Source: a virus. Taken from it: a stretch of 25,226 nt of DNA. Below, piece after piece: positions 20,223-25,226 of this stretch. Numbering within the stretch: position 1 is the stretch's first letter; the number at the start of each line of letters is the position of its first letter. The stretch spans positions 1-25,226 of the IMG/VR virus record IMGVR_UViG_3300048925_000135; one strand, written 5' to 3'. The translations under genes were made by a program, and so were the position numbers. The notes beneath the pieces were generated by a model. The model was not told the origin of the DNA and did not search any database. It was given only the letters and a program-made list of their open reading frames with translations.

Positions 20223-20890
20223 TCTACCACAACGTAATTTCGGCGGTCGTTCGTGCTTTGGCGGCTGAGACCATCAACAGCGCCGGCGGCTGCGACTTCG
20301 AGCCCAAGGTGCAGACCAGCAAGCTCAAGGGCGAGATCACCGGCAAGGATGCCGCGCTGCTGATCGACTGCATGGTTCACAAGGTGCTGCACGCCCAGCT
20401 CTCGCCGCGACACTGGAACGCGCTTACCGCGAAGTACAGCACGCACAAGGGGCGCAAGGTTGAGTCAATCGGCCGGCTGATCTCGGTGCTGGTCAGCCCT
20501 GCGCCGATGCTGTTCACGCAGAAGGCTGTGACTGTGTGGGCGATTCCGCAGGTGAAGGGTTTGCGGCGAGAGGCTGTGAAGGCTCCAGCGCCTGAACGTC
20601 GAGACGACGAGGAGAAGTGGGGTTGGCGCAATGACGCGGCGCAGTTGGCGGTGGCCAGGGCAAACCAGCACTCACAGCAGAAAGCGGAGACGCGATCGAG
20701 CGACATGATCGTCTTGGCCGACTCGAACTACGACATGAACACCTGGGACAATCAGGGGCTGACCGAACGCACTTACCGCCGCTGGAACCAGGCGATCAAA
20801 GGGGCGCTGGAGAAGCTGGTTGATGAGGCGCTGGTGGAGGCTCAATCGCTTCTGGAAGAGGCTGAGGTGCTGGCCAGCGAAGCGGCCTGA
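20219..20890 (+). CDS. Hypothetical protein in the position of the late regulator Q
   Basis: This 223-residue protein begins MIYHNVISAVVRALAAETINSAGG. It contains HWNALTAKYSTHKGRKVESIGRLISVLVSPA, a basic linker (RREAVKAPAPERRDDEEKW) and a C-terminal coiled helix (GALEKLVDEALVEAQSLLEEAEVLASEAA). I cannot assign a domain. Its place is the argument: it is the last gene after ninG, and a promoter-like sequence and two terminators follow at once. That is where Q-type late antiterminators sit. ATG overlaps the ninG stop. Confidence 0.6.
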   Translation: MIYHNVISAVVRALAAETINSAGGCDFEPKVQTSKLKGEITGKDAALLIDCMVHKVLHAQLSPRHWNALTAKYSTHKGRKVESIGRLISVLVSPAPMLFTQKAVTVWAIPQVKGLRREAVKAPAPERRDDEEKWGWRNDAAQLAVARANQHSQQKAETRSSDMIVLADSNYDMNTWDNQGLTERTYRRWNQAIKGALEKLVDEALVEAQSLLEEAEVLASEAA

Positions 20891-20910
20891 AAAGAGTCCC
20901 TCAAAAGGGC

Positions 20911-20939
20911 TTGCAATTGATGTCCGCATGTCCGATTAT
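20911..20939 (+). promoter_or_regulatory. Candidate late promoter (pR'-like)
   Basis: TTGCAA (20911-20916), 17 bases, GATTAT (20934-20939), each four of six to consensus. Transcription would start ~30 bases before two tandem terminators. A promoter followed at once by terminators just after the Q-position gene is the lambda pR'-tR' layout. Confidence 0.5.
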
Positions 20940-20978
20940 TTCTCCATCCTGTCATTCCTGCGTGTGTAGGAGTGATGC

Positions 20979-21010
20979 AAAAAAACCCGGCCACAGAGTC
21001 GGGTTTTTTT
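20979..21010 (+). terminator. Rho-independent terminator (first of two)
   Basis: ACCCG and CGGGT form the stem core, extended by an A-run on the left and TTTTTTT on the right; the loop is GCCACAGAGT. Strong in both directions. Confidence 0.85.
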
Positions 21011-21026
21011 GTGCCCGCCAGAATGC

Positions 21027-21055
21027 AAAAAGCCCCGACATGATCGGGGCTTTTT
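21027..21055 (+). terminator. Rho-independent terminator (second of two)
   Basis: AGCCCCGA pairs with TCGGGGCT, flanked by AAAA and TTTTT. Its right half (21041-21059) recurs exactly at 22858-22876. Confidence 0.88.
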
Positions 21056-21194
21056 CGTTAGCGCGGGAAAAAGAGAGGGCGACTCCAGAGGGTGCTGTAA
21101 CACCCAAAGGAGACGCCAGATCGCAGATAGAGCCTGCAAGCCAGCCAAGGCCCTCACTGCTCGCGCGAGCGGGACGGAGCCTAGCAGAAAACAA
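21056..21194 (+). other. Structured leader before com
   Basis: The ~140 bases hold two stems. One is GGGTG-CTGTAA-CACCC near 21090-21106. The other is the self-complementary GCTCGCGCGAGC near 21160-21171. Between them lies AAAGGAGACGCC, a strong ribosome-site-like motif with no start codon at the right distance. The frame of com is open through here, but this is terminator and leader sequence, so I do not extend com into it. Confidence 0.4.
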
Positions 21195-21389
21195 ATGGAC
21201 TTGCAGATGTTGAAAGAATGCAGATGTGGCAAATGCAACAGACTTCTCGCCCGCGTGGGTGAGTTTACCGAGCTCCAGATCAAGTGTTCCCGATGCGGGA
21301 CGTTGAATCATGAGAAGGCCACGAGCCTCGAGCGATCGCCTTTGAGCGACATGAAAGCGGAGTTCTCCGCGAACAATCATTCGACTTGA
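21195..21389 (+). CDS. com: Com-like zinc-binding translational regulator
   Basis: The 64-residue protein MDLQMLKECRCGKCNRLLARV...IKCSRCGTLNHEKATSLE matches phage Mu Com: two CxxC knuckles (CGKC and CSRC) ~17 residues apart, with the typical 'NRLLARVGEFTELQIKC' between. Mu Com binds the mom mRNA and opens its start region, switching translation on. There is no mom gene here; two other genes follow. Start is ATG 21195 or 21207 (MLKE, the usual family start); neither has a good ribosome site. The last ~18 codons double as leader 1 of the next gene, and a copy of them precedes the lectin gene. Confidence 0.8.
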   Translation: MDLQMLKECRCGKCNRLLARVGEFTELQIKCSRCGTLNHEKATSLERSPLSDMKAEFSANNHST

Positions 21390-21401
21390 AAGGTGTACAA
21401 A
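21335..21401 (+). promoter_or_regulatory. Duplicated leader, copy 1 (candidate Com site)
   Basis: This stretch overlaps the 3' end of com and ends at the ATG of the 107-residue protein gene. It holds a hairpin GCGGA-GTTC-TCCGC (21357-21370) and then AGGTG eight bases before the start. It shares ~85% of its bases with 21795-21860. Confidence 0.7.
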
Positions 21402-21725
21402 ATGGAAGTAGTAACTGTTGGGACCAAGTCCTACGCTGCAGACGTGTATGGCGTTGACGCGATCATCAAACCTGCTGACAACGTAGCGGGCGCCGTCATT
21501 CGCACCTGTTCGCTTAGTGGTGCCTTATGGGCTGGCCTTATCACGGGAACTGTGGCTCCCAAAAGCTCGTCCGACTACGTCGGAAAGCCCGTGCTCGTTA
21601 CACTTGGGAGCGGTATTCAGCAGCTTCCCTATCAACTCCAGATTCCGGCTGGGTATGGTTTGTGGATCACCGCAAATGGCTCTTCCCCGAGTCGCGCTTG
21701 CGTGACTTACGATCTGCTGCCGTAA
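21402..21725 (+). CDS. Small beta-rich protein of unknown function
   Basis: The 107-residue protein starts MEVVTVGTKSYAADVYGVDAIIKP. It is mainly alternating polar/hydrophobic strands (GAVIRTCSLSGALWAGLITG, KPVLVTLGSGIQQLPYQLQI) with a Tyr/Gly-rich end. No signal peptide or membrane helix. It could be a small beta-barrel, perhaps a secreted or lysis-released product, since it shares its leader with the lectin bacteriocin gene. I chose ATG 21402 because AGGTG-N6-ATG is the same arrangement as for the lectin. Family not recognised. Confidence 0.6.
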   Translation: MEVVTVGTKSYAADVYGVDAIIKPADNVAGAVIRTCSLSGALWAGLITGTVAPKSSSDYVGKPVLVTLGSGIQQLPYQLQIPAGYGLWITANGSSPSRACVTYDLLP

Positions 21726-21794
21726 GGAGCGAGGGGCTGCGTGTGCGGCCCCTTTTTCAGAACCAAAAATCAAGAAGGTCGTGAACCTCTTTCC

Positions 21795-21860
21795 ATCGCC
21801 TTTGAGCGACATGAATGCGGAATCCTCCGCAAATAATCATTCGACTCATAGGTGAACATT
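21795..21860 (+). promoter_or_regulatory. Duplicated leader, copy 2 (candidate Com site)
   Basis: The sequence repeats the 3' end of com, still readable as 'SPLSDMNAESSANNHST' and then HR-stop. The hairpin is TGCGGA-ATCC-TCCGCA (21816-21831): stem kept, loop changed relative to copy 1. The remnant frame stops five bases before the lectin ATG, so coupled translation is also possible. Confidence 0.7.
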
Positions 21861-22718
21861 ATGGCTGGACGTACACGTACTCCGTTTCAACGAAGCGGTA
21901 CTTCGATTCTCCCTGCTTACCAAACAATGTCCGCAGGGCAGTTCCTACTTTCGCCAAACGGCCGATTCAAGCTGTTGCTTCAAACCGACGGTAACCTGGC
22001 GTTGCAGGACAATGGTGTAGTGGTTTGGGTCGCCAACGAAGCTACGCCTTACTCCTCCACCGTACCATTGCGATACAAGGTGCCGGTGCAACTCTATGTT
22101 CAATATGGCGCGTTTCTCGATGATCCGACTCGGGGCCGTACCTGGCTGACAAACAACTCGACGTTCACCAGCGAGGATCAGTGGAACCGAACTCATATGT
22201 CGTTGCAGGACGACGGTAACATCGTGCTGATCGATTCTCAGGCGATTTGGAGTGGCACTCCATCCATTCCGCTTGATCCGACTTCCGGTGCAGTTCTGAT
22301 CGGAGGCCCGGCCGAGCTACAGATGGGAATGCCTTACTTCTGTGGCGATGGTGCACTGATCTTTCAAGGTGACGGCAACGTTGTGAACTACGGGCCGAAC
22401 TGGAGTGTTCGCTGGGCCAGCTACACCCAAAATAAGGGTGCAGTTAAGGCCGTTTTTCAGGCGGATGGTAACTTCGTGGTGTACGCAGCGAATGACGTAC
22501 CGCTCTGGCAGGCAGGTACCGGCGGCCATCCTGGCGCTACTCTGCGTCTACAGCCAAATGGCAATTTGTCGATTATTCAGGAAAGCCCGGTATGGGCTCG
22601 TTTTGGCTACACGCCGACTGTGCGTCGACGCAAGATCTACTACCCCGACACCACCAGTCCTGAACATAACGGTACCGCGCCATACCCAACCTACGGCCAT
22701 ATCGGTTGGGAGTTCTGA
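21861..22718 (+). CDS. LlpA-like lectin bacteriocin (tandem MMBL domains)
   Basis: The 285-residue protein has tandem monocot mannose-binding (B-lectin) repeats. Carbohydrate-site motifs of the QxDxNxVxY type occur at about 41 (QTDGNLALQ), 116 (QDDGNIVLI), 169 (QGDGNVVNY), 200 (QADGNFVVY) and 231 (QPNGNLSII). The two at 169 and 200, in the C-terminal domain, keep the full motif. Two lectin domains, ~280 residues, no signal peptide and a short C-terminal extension (~250-285) match LlpA/pyocin L proteins. Those kill related Pseudomonas through O-antigen binding and BamA. No separate immunity gene is evident. Start MAGRT (21861) has AGGTG upstream; GTG 21852 is less likely. Confidence 0.88.
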   Translation: MAGRTRTPFQRSGTSILPAYQTMSAGQFLLSPNGRFKLLLQTDGNLALQDNGVVVWVANEATPYSSTVPLRYKVPVQLYVQYGAFLDDPTRGRTWLTNNSTFTSEDQWNRTHMSLQDDGNIVLIDSQAIWSGTPSIPLDPTSGAVLIGGPAELQMGMPYFCGDGALIFQGDGNVVNYGPNWSVRWASYTQNKGAVKAVFQADGNFVVYAANDVPLWQAGTGGHPGATLRLQPNGNLSIIQESPVWARFGYTPTVRRRKIYYPDTTSPEHNGTAPYPTYGHIGWEF

Positions 22719-22789
22719 TCGTTACCCGCATGAACTTGCGGCGTAGTACCCAGGCTCAGCCCGTGCAGATGAGGCGGGAGTAGCAAAAA

Positions 22790-22813
22790 GGGTCGCGCCT
22801 GTATGGGCGACCC
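22790..22813 (+). terminator. Terminator after the lectin gene
   Basis: GGGTCGC pairs with GCGACCC across a ten-base loop, followed by TCTT. It lies ~70 bases after the lectin stop. Confidence 0.7.
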
Positions 22814-22845
22814 TCTTAAAAGCGAGATATCTCGCACCTATTTCG

Positions 22846-22872
22846 AGGCCTCGATATTGATCGGGGCTTTTT
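22846..22872 (+). terminator. Imperfect terminator at the cassette's right edge
   Basis: AGGCCTCGA can pair with TCGGGGCT, with one bulged G and a G-U pair, before TTTTT. Its right half is the 19-bp repeat shared with the terminator at 21027-21055. Confidence 0.55.
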
Positions 22873-22955
22873 CGTTTTCGGCTCCCCACACCCATTGCTC
22901 CGAGCTGGGAGTGCAGCGGATGCCGACCTATTCACATGCCCACGGAGTCGAGCGC

Positions 22956-23285
22956 ATGGATTCTTTACACCGCCTGCTCGACAGATTGGATCTGCTGATT
23001 GCCGGCCTGTTTGGCGTAATTGTCGCCAGCTGGTGGCACAAGGACGATCTGACCGATTGGCGAGCGTGGCTTATTTTTCTCACTACAGGCCTGGCCTGTT
23101 CCGTGTATCTGACCGGGATGGTGAGCGCTTACCTTGGCGTGACTGAGCCGAACATCGTCATCGGTGTTGGGTTCTTGCTGGGCACCTTCGGCGGATCGCT
23201 GCTCGCAGCCATCAACCGAGCCATCAAAGCCGCTGATCTCTGGGCGCTCATTCGCCAGCGGTTCGGGGGAGGCAATCCACCATGA
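22956..23285 (+). CDS. Holin-like protein (three membrane segments)
   Basis: The 109-residue protein has three hydrophobic segments: about 11-27 (LLIAGLFGVIVASWW), 35-60 (WLIFLTTGLACSVYLTGMVSAYL) and 65-85 (IVIGVGFLLGTFGGSLLAAI). A basic tail follows (RQRFGGGNPP). Size, topology and late position fit a class I-like holin that times lysis. GGAG lies eight bases before ATG 22956. ATG 22921 (MPTYSHAH...) also has a possible ribosome site and would add 12 residues. No endolysin follows within the window. Confidence 0.65.
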   Translation: MDSLHRLLDRLDLLIAGLFGVIVASWWHKDDLTDWRAWLIFLTTGLACSVYLTGMVSAYLGVTEPNIVIGVGFLLGTFGGSLLAAINRAIKAADLWALIRQRFGGGNPP

Positions 23286-23629
23286 ACATCGAACTGACGA
23301 ACTCCATCGCCTGCGGCTTGATTGCCTTCTGGGCGACCTGGTGTGTTCTGAGCGGGAAAGTACGGGACGGCGTCATCGGCAAGCTGATCTATTCGGCGAT
23401 CGCCATCAGCGGGTTCGTTGTGATGAGCCGGGAGCAGAACATCTTCATGATGGGCCCGACCACGGCCGGCATCACGCTGCATGCTTCGCTGGCCCTGGCC
23501 GGTATGCGTCACATCTTCATGGTCATCTGGTGGCAGCGGGTGAAAGCCTGGCTCTGCCGAACACTGAACTGTGAGCACTGCCTGCGCTGTGACAAGGCGC
23601 CGGGCGGGATTGAACGGCGAGGCAAGTAA
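23282..23629 (+). CDS. Small membrane protein, lysis region
   Basis: The 115-residue protein has two or three hydrophobic segments: SIACGLIAFWATWCVL, IGKLIYSAIAISGFVVM, and GPTTAGITLHASLALAGM. It ends in a basic, Cys-rich tail (CRTLNCEHCLRC). It overlaps the holin-like gene by ATGA and may be a holin partner or antiholin. The CxxCxxC tail is unusual for a holin and could bind metal. Family not recognised. Confidence 0.6.
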   Translation: MNIELTNSIACGLIAFWATWCVLSGKVRDGVIGKLIYSAIAISGFVVMSREQNIFMMGPTTAGITLHASLALAGMRHIFMVIWWQRVKAWLCRTLNCEHCLRCDKAPGGIERRGK

Positions 23630-23671
23630 GTCGCGACACGTTTCGCGAATCATCAAATTGTGTCGCGACAC
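23629..23671 (-). promoter_or_regulatory. Paired TGTCGCGACA element, copy 2
   Basis: Boxes start at 23629 (AGTCGCGACA) and 23661 (TGTCGCGACA), 32 bp apart. Read on the minus strand it matches 16788-16830: an identical 18-mer, ten free bases, then an identical AAACGTGTCGCG. It occupies the 59-base gap before the Acb2-like gene, so it is well placed to control it. Confidence 0.65.
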
Positions 23672-23688
23672 GCGACGAGGAGAGCAGC

Positions 23689-23919
23689 ATGGACAATCAG
23701 CACAAGAAGATTACCGGCTACCGCGACCTGACCCAGTCCGAAATCGACGGCATGAACTCGATCAAGGCTCTGGAAGCCGACGCCGGCGAGCTGTTCAAGC
23801 AGATTGGCCAGATTGAAGGCGTTGATCCGCGCCTGTTGGCGTTGGCCAAGACCAATTTGCAGCAGGGCTTCATGTGGTTCGTGCGCTCGATCGCCAAGCC
23901 CGTTGATCCTTTCAGCTGA
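23689..23919 (+). CDS. Acb2/Tad1-hairpin-family protein, candidate anti-CBASS sponge
   Basis: The 76-residue protein reads ITGYRDLTQSEIDGMNSIKALEADAGELF...LALAKTNLQQGFMWFVRSIAKPV. This resembles Acb2, the small helical hairpin protein of Pseudomonas phages (YRxLTxxEI...N.IK..., then 'IGKTDLQTGFMALVRAVAxP'). Acb2 forms hexamers that hold cyclic di- and trinucleotides, blocking the CBASS alarm. The length is right for the family. A strong GAGGAGAG site precedes ATG 23689. It heads a run of small overlapping genes. Assignment is by remembered pattern, not alignment. Confidence 0.72.
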   Translation: MDNQHKKITGYRDLTQSEIDGMNSIKALEADAGELFKQIGQIEGVDPRLLALAKTNLQQGFMWFVRSIAKPVDPFS

Positions 23920-24110
23920 TGGGTGACGTAACCCGCCTGCGCCAAGCGCTCCCGCTGAGCCAAGACATCAACAAGGCTCTGACCGATCTGGATAGCGCGA
24001 TCGCCAAGGCCATCGACACCGCCAAGGCTGCCGGCCTTCCTCAGGGCCTGATCGTTGCCGAGCTGCACGGGCATGCCCACGCACAGACCCATAACATGGT
24101 GAAAGCATGA
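23919..24110 (+). CDS. Hypothetical small protein
   Basis: This 63-residue protein (MGDVTRLRQALPLSQDINKALTDLDSAIAKAIDTAKAAGLPQGLIVAELHGHAHAQTHNMVKA) is one long helix followed by a His-rich end. ATG overlaps the Acb2-like stop (TGATG) and its own stop overlaps the next start. Function unknown. Similar 'AKAAGLPQGLIVAELHGHAHAQT' ends recur in Pseudomonas phages. Confidence 0.65.
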   Translation: MGDVTRLRQALPLSQDINKALTDLDSAIAKAIDTAKAAGLPQGLIVAELHGHAHAQTHNMVKA

Positions 24111-24295
24111 CCGCTGATATCCATGACATCGCCGACCAGCGCCCGCACCTGATGGTGGTAGCCAGTGACGGCGCCCATGTCATCCCGCGCGCGCTGATCC
24201 AGTCAGTGATCGACGGCAAGCAACCATCCACCATCCTCACCGAGCCGGTAGTGCGGCGCATCATCGAAGAATGGCTGCAGAAGGTGAGCGCATGA
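24107..24295 (+). CDS. Hypothetical small protein
   Basis: The 62-residue protein (MTADIHDIADQRPHLMVVASDGAHVIPRALIQSVIDG...) looks like a small alpha/beta domain with a C-terminal helix (VRRIIEEWLQKVSA). It overlaps both neighbours by ATGA. Family unknown. Confidence 0.65.
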   Translation: MTADIHDIADQRPHLMVVASDGAHVIPRALIQSVIDGKQPSTILTEPVVRRIIEEWLQKVSA

Positions 24296-24546
24296 CCACC
24301 AAGCTGATCGACTTCAAGCGCGAGGGATGGCGCGATGCCGCGAAGACCCTGCGCAAGATCGCAGATGACCTTGATGCGGGCGTTCATCCGGAATGCACTG
24401 TAGGCGCCTTGACGCTGCTCGGCCCGAAAGGGCAGGTGACTGTGTTCGGGCTCGGCCCTAAGTGCGACGATTTGCAATGCCTGGGTGCAATGCGCTTGGG
24501 TGAGCAGAAGCTGATTGATGTTCTGCTCGATGGCGGGGAAGGGTAG
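24292..24546 (+). CDS. Hypothetical small protein
   Basis: The 84-residue protein (MTTKLIDFKREGWRDAAKTLRKIADDLDAG...) has an N-terminal helix and then strands (VGALTLLGPKGQVTVFGLGP). The ATG overlaps the upstream stop; a frame open from 24271 lies within that gene. Family unknown. It is the last gene of the rightward run before a minus-strand gene. Confidence 0.65.
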   Translation: MTTKLIDFKREGWRDAAKTLRKIADDLDAGVHPECTVGALTLLGPKGQVTVFGLGPKCDDLQCLGAMRLGEQKLIDVLLDGGEG

Positions 24547-24569
24547 GCATGTTGTAGGTGAAGCCGCAG

Positions 24570-24887
24570 CTAGCCATTCATTTTGACTGCCAATAGAGCG
24601 CGATCCTCTGAAAGCGGTTGGAGTACACCCGGACTTGAACCTGAATACAGGTACAGGAAGTACCGGCCTTGCTGGTCGCGCAGAATTCGATAGACCTCAG
24701 CCGGGCGCTGCCTGCTAGGTGCTTGACTGCGATTCGTGAGTAGATCGTAGGCATTGATCTCCATGCGCTCTAAGGCTGCGTTGAAATCTGTTTCAACGTT
24801 TGTCTTCCATTGCCGCGCCTGGCGGATCTTGACGAATCCACAAAACGAAATGAATAACACCAAGACGACCAGCGCGAAGACCTTCAA
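24570..24887 (-). CDS. Membrane-anchored hypothetical protein, minus strand
   Basis: This 105-residue protein has an N-terminal signal anchor (MKVFALVVLVLFISFCGFVKI) and a ~75-residue domain probably outside the inner membrane. The start is TTG at 24887, with GGAG seven bases upstream. It reads against the late genes, just before the terminase gene, so it must use its own promoter. It could be a lysogen-expressed accessory gene. A Cys at the end of the hydrophobic stretch (FCGF) is not followed by a convincing lipobox context. Confidence 0.6.
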   Translation of the reverse strand: MKVFALVVLVLFISFCGFVKIRQARQWKTNVETDFNAALERMEINAYDLLTNRSQAPSRQRPAEVYRILRDQQGRYFLYLYSGSSPGVLQPLSEDRALLAVKMNG

Positions 24888-24976
24888 TCACTGCTCCACG
24901 CGCTCGCTCCTATCCATGTGATGTGGCAATAAGCAATAGCGCATCCAGCCACGAATTCAACCCTTCGAGTAAGAGT

Positions 24977-25226
24977 ATGACAACCAAGCAACCCGACTGG
25001 GAGGCGATCGAACGAGCCTACCGGGCCGGTTCGCTTTCCATCAGAACAATTGCTGAGCGCCAAGGTGTGAGCGACACCGCAATCAGGAAGAAGGCCAAAG
25101 CCCTTGGATGGGCGAGAGACCTTTCTGACCAGGTACGGAAAGAGGTTCGCAGCAAGCTGGTTCGCGGAGAGGTTCGCAACGATCAAGACGCGAACCGCGA
25201 ACTTGATGCCGAGATTATCGAAGAGG
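24977..25226 (+). CDS. Terminase small subunit-like protein (partial)
   Basis: The first 83 codons read MTTKQPDWEAIERAYRAGSL, then a helix-turn-helix (SIRTIAERQGVSDTAIRKKAKALGW) and ARDLSDQVRKEVRSKLVRGEV. This is the common N-terminus of phage small terminases, which recognise the packaging site and bring in the large subunit. The frame runs off the window. The ribosome site is weak (GAGTAAGAGT before the ATG). A minus-strand reading of this region is a shadow frame. Confidence 0.78.
   Translation, partial: MTTKQPDWEAIERAYRAGSLSIRTIAERQGVSDTAIRKKAKALGWARDLSDQVRKEVRSKLVRGEVRNDQDANRELDAEIIEE

Larger units (their letters stand above)
21041..22876 (+). mobile_element. com-lectin cassette flanked by 19-bp direct repeats
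   Basis: TGATCGGGGCTTTTTCGTT occurs at 21041-21059 and 22858-22876. Both are the right halves of terminators, and they enclose com, the 107-residue protein gene and the lectin gene. Removing one copy and the interval would leave terminators followed by holin, the ordinary late-gene layout. This suggests a cassette gained or exchanged by recombination between like terminators. No transposase is present. Confidence 0.5.

Noticed and set aside
22803-22955. Longer holin starting at 22803
   Set aside because: The extension covers the terminator stems after the lectin gene and lacks protein-like sequence. Starts at 22956 or 22921 have ribosome sites.
24884-25186. 100-codon minus-strand frame
   Set aside because: Antisense to the terminase small subunit-like gene, whose N-terminal HTH pattern is clear.
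1-25226. CRISPR array, IS element or rRNA
   Set aside because: I saw no regularly spaced repeat series, no transposase and no rRNA-like sequence in the window.

Overview
The window is the left part of an inducible lambdoid (siphovirus-like) prophage in a Pseudomonas chromosome. The host is inferred from GC-rich coding sequence and the style of the genes: NinB/NinG, a DUF4224 protein beside the integrase, an LlpA-type lectin bacteriocin and a Com-like zinc protein. The first ~63 bases are the 3' part of a tRNA-Ser gene read on the minus strand, which marks an attachment site. The window ends inside a terminase small-subunit-like gene, so packaging, head and tail genes should lie to the right.

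Layout. (1) 1-2300: att fragment, a relic of an integrase C-terminus, an AhpD-family gene, the intact integrase and a DUF4224 excisionase-like gene. (2) 2343-12995: a long leftward early operon of small, often ATGA-overlapping genes (Gp157, a possible annealing protein, many unknowns), with an orphan cytosine-C5 methyltransferase. It is interrupted by plus-strand genes at 3688, 4621 and 6926. (3) 13050-15960: immunity region with left promoter and operators, a boxA-like antitermination site and a tiny Arg-rich ORF, a plus-strand secreted-protein gene, a three-gene accessory operon, and the CI-type repressor. (4) 15966-20890: rightward early operon with Cro-like and small regulators, KilAC antirepressor, O-like (with candidate iterons) and P-like replication proteins, NinB, NinG and a gene in the Q position. 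(5) 20891-25226: late promoter-like sequence and tandem terminators, then a cassette of com, an unknown beta-rich protein and an LlpA-like lectin bacteriocin, then holin-like genes, an Acb2/Tad1-like anti-CBASS candidate, small genes and the start of the packaging genes.

How it works together. CI should hold PL and PR through 23-bp operators that I can read at both promoters (AATATGTAC, five bases, GTTCATATT). SOS cleavage or the antirepressor would lift repression. Late transcription would start between the Q-position gene and the terminators, and would cross the bacteriocin cassette before the lysis genes. That is the place Shiga toxin genes occupy in Stx phages, and the lectin has no signal peptide, so release by lysis is the natural model.

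The most interesting unit is 21041-22876. Com and two cargo genes sit between near-identical terminator sequences, and each cargo gene is preceded by the same ~67-base leader with a conserved hairpin. The first leader is the 3' end of com itself. This looks like a modular cassette under translational control. Other notable points are an eight-copy 'PxxTIT' repeat array in the methyltransferase, a 43-bp element with paired TGTCGCGACA boxes 32 bp apart found at two distant loci in opposite orientation, and 11-bp-phased repeats inside the O-like gene. All function calls are by eye; no database search was run.
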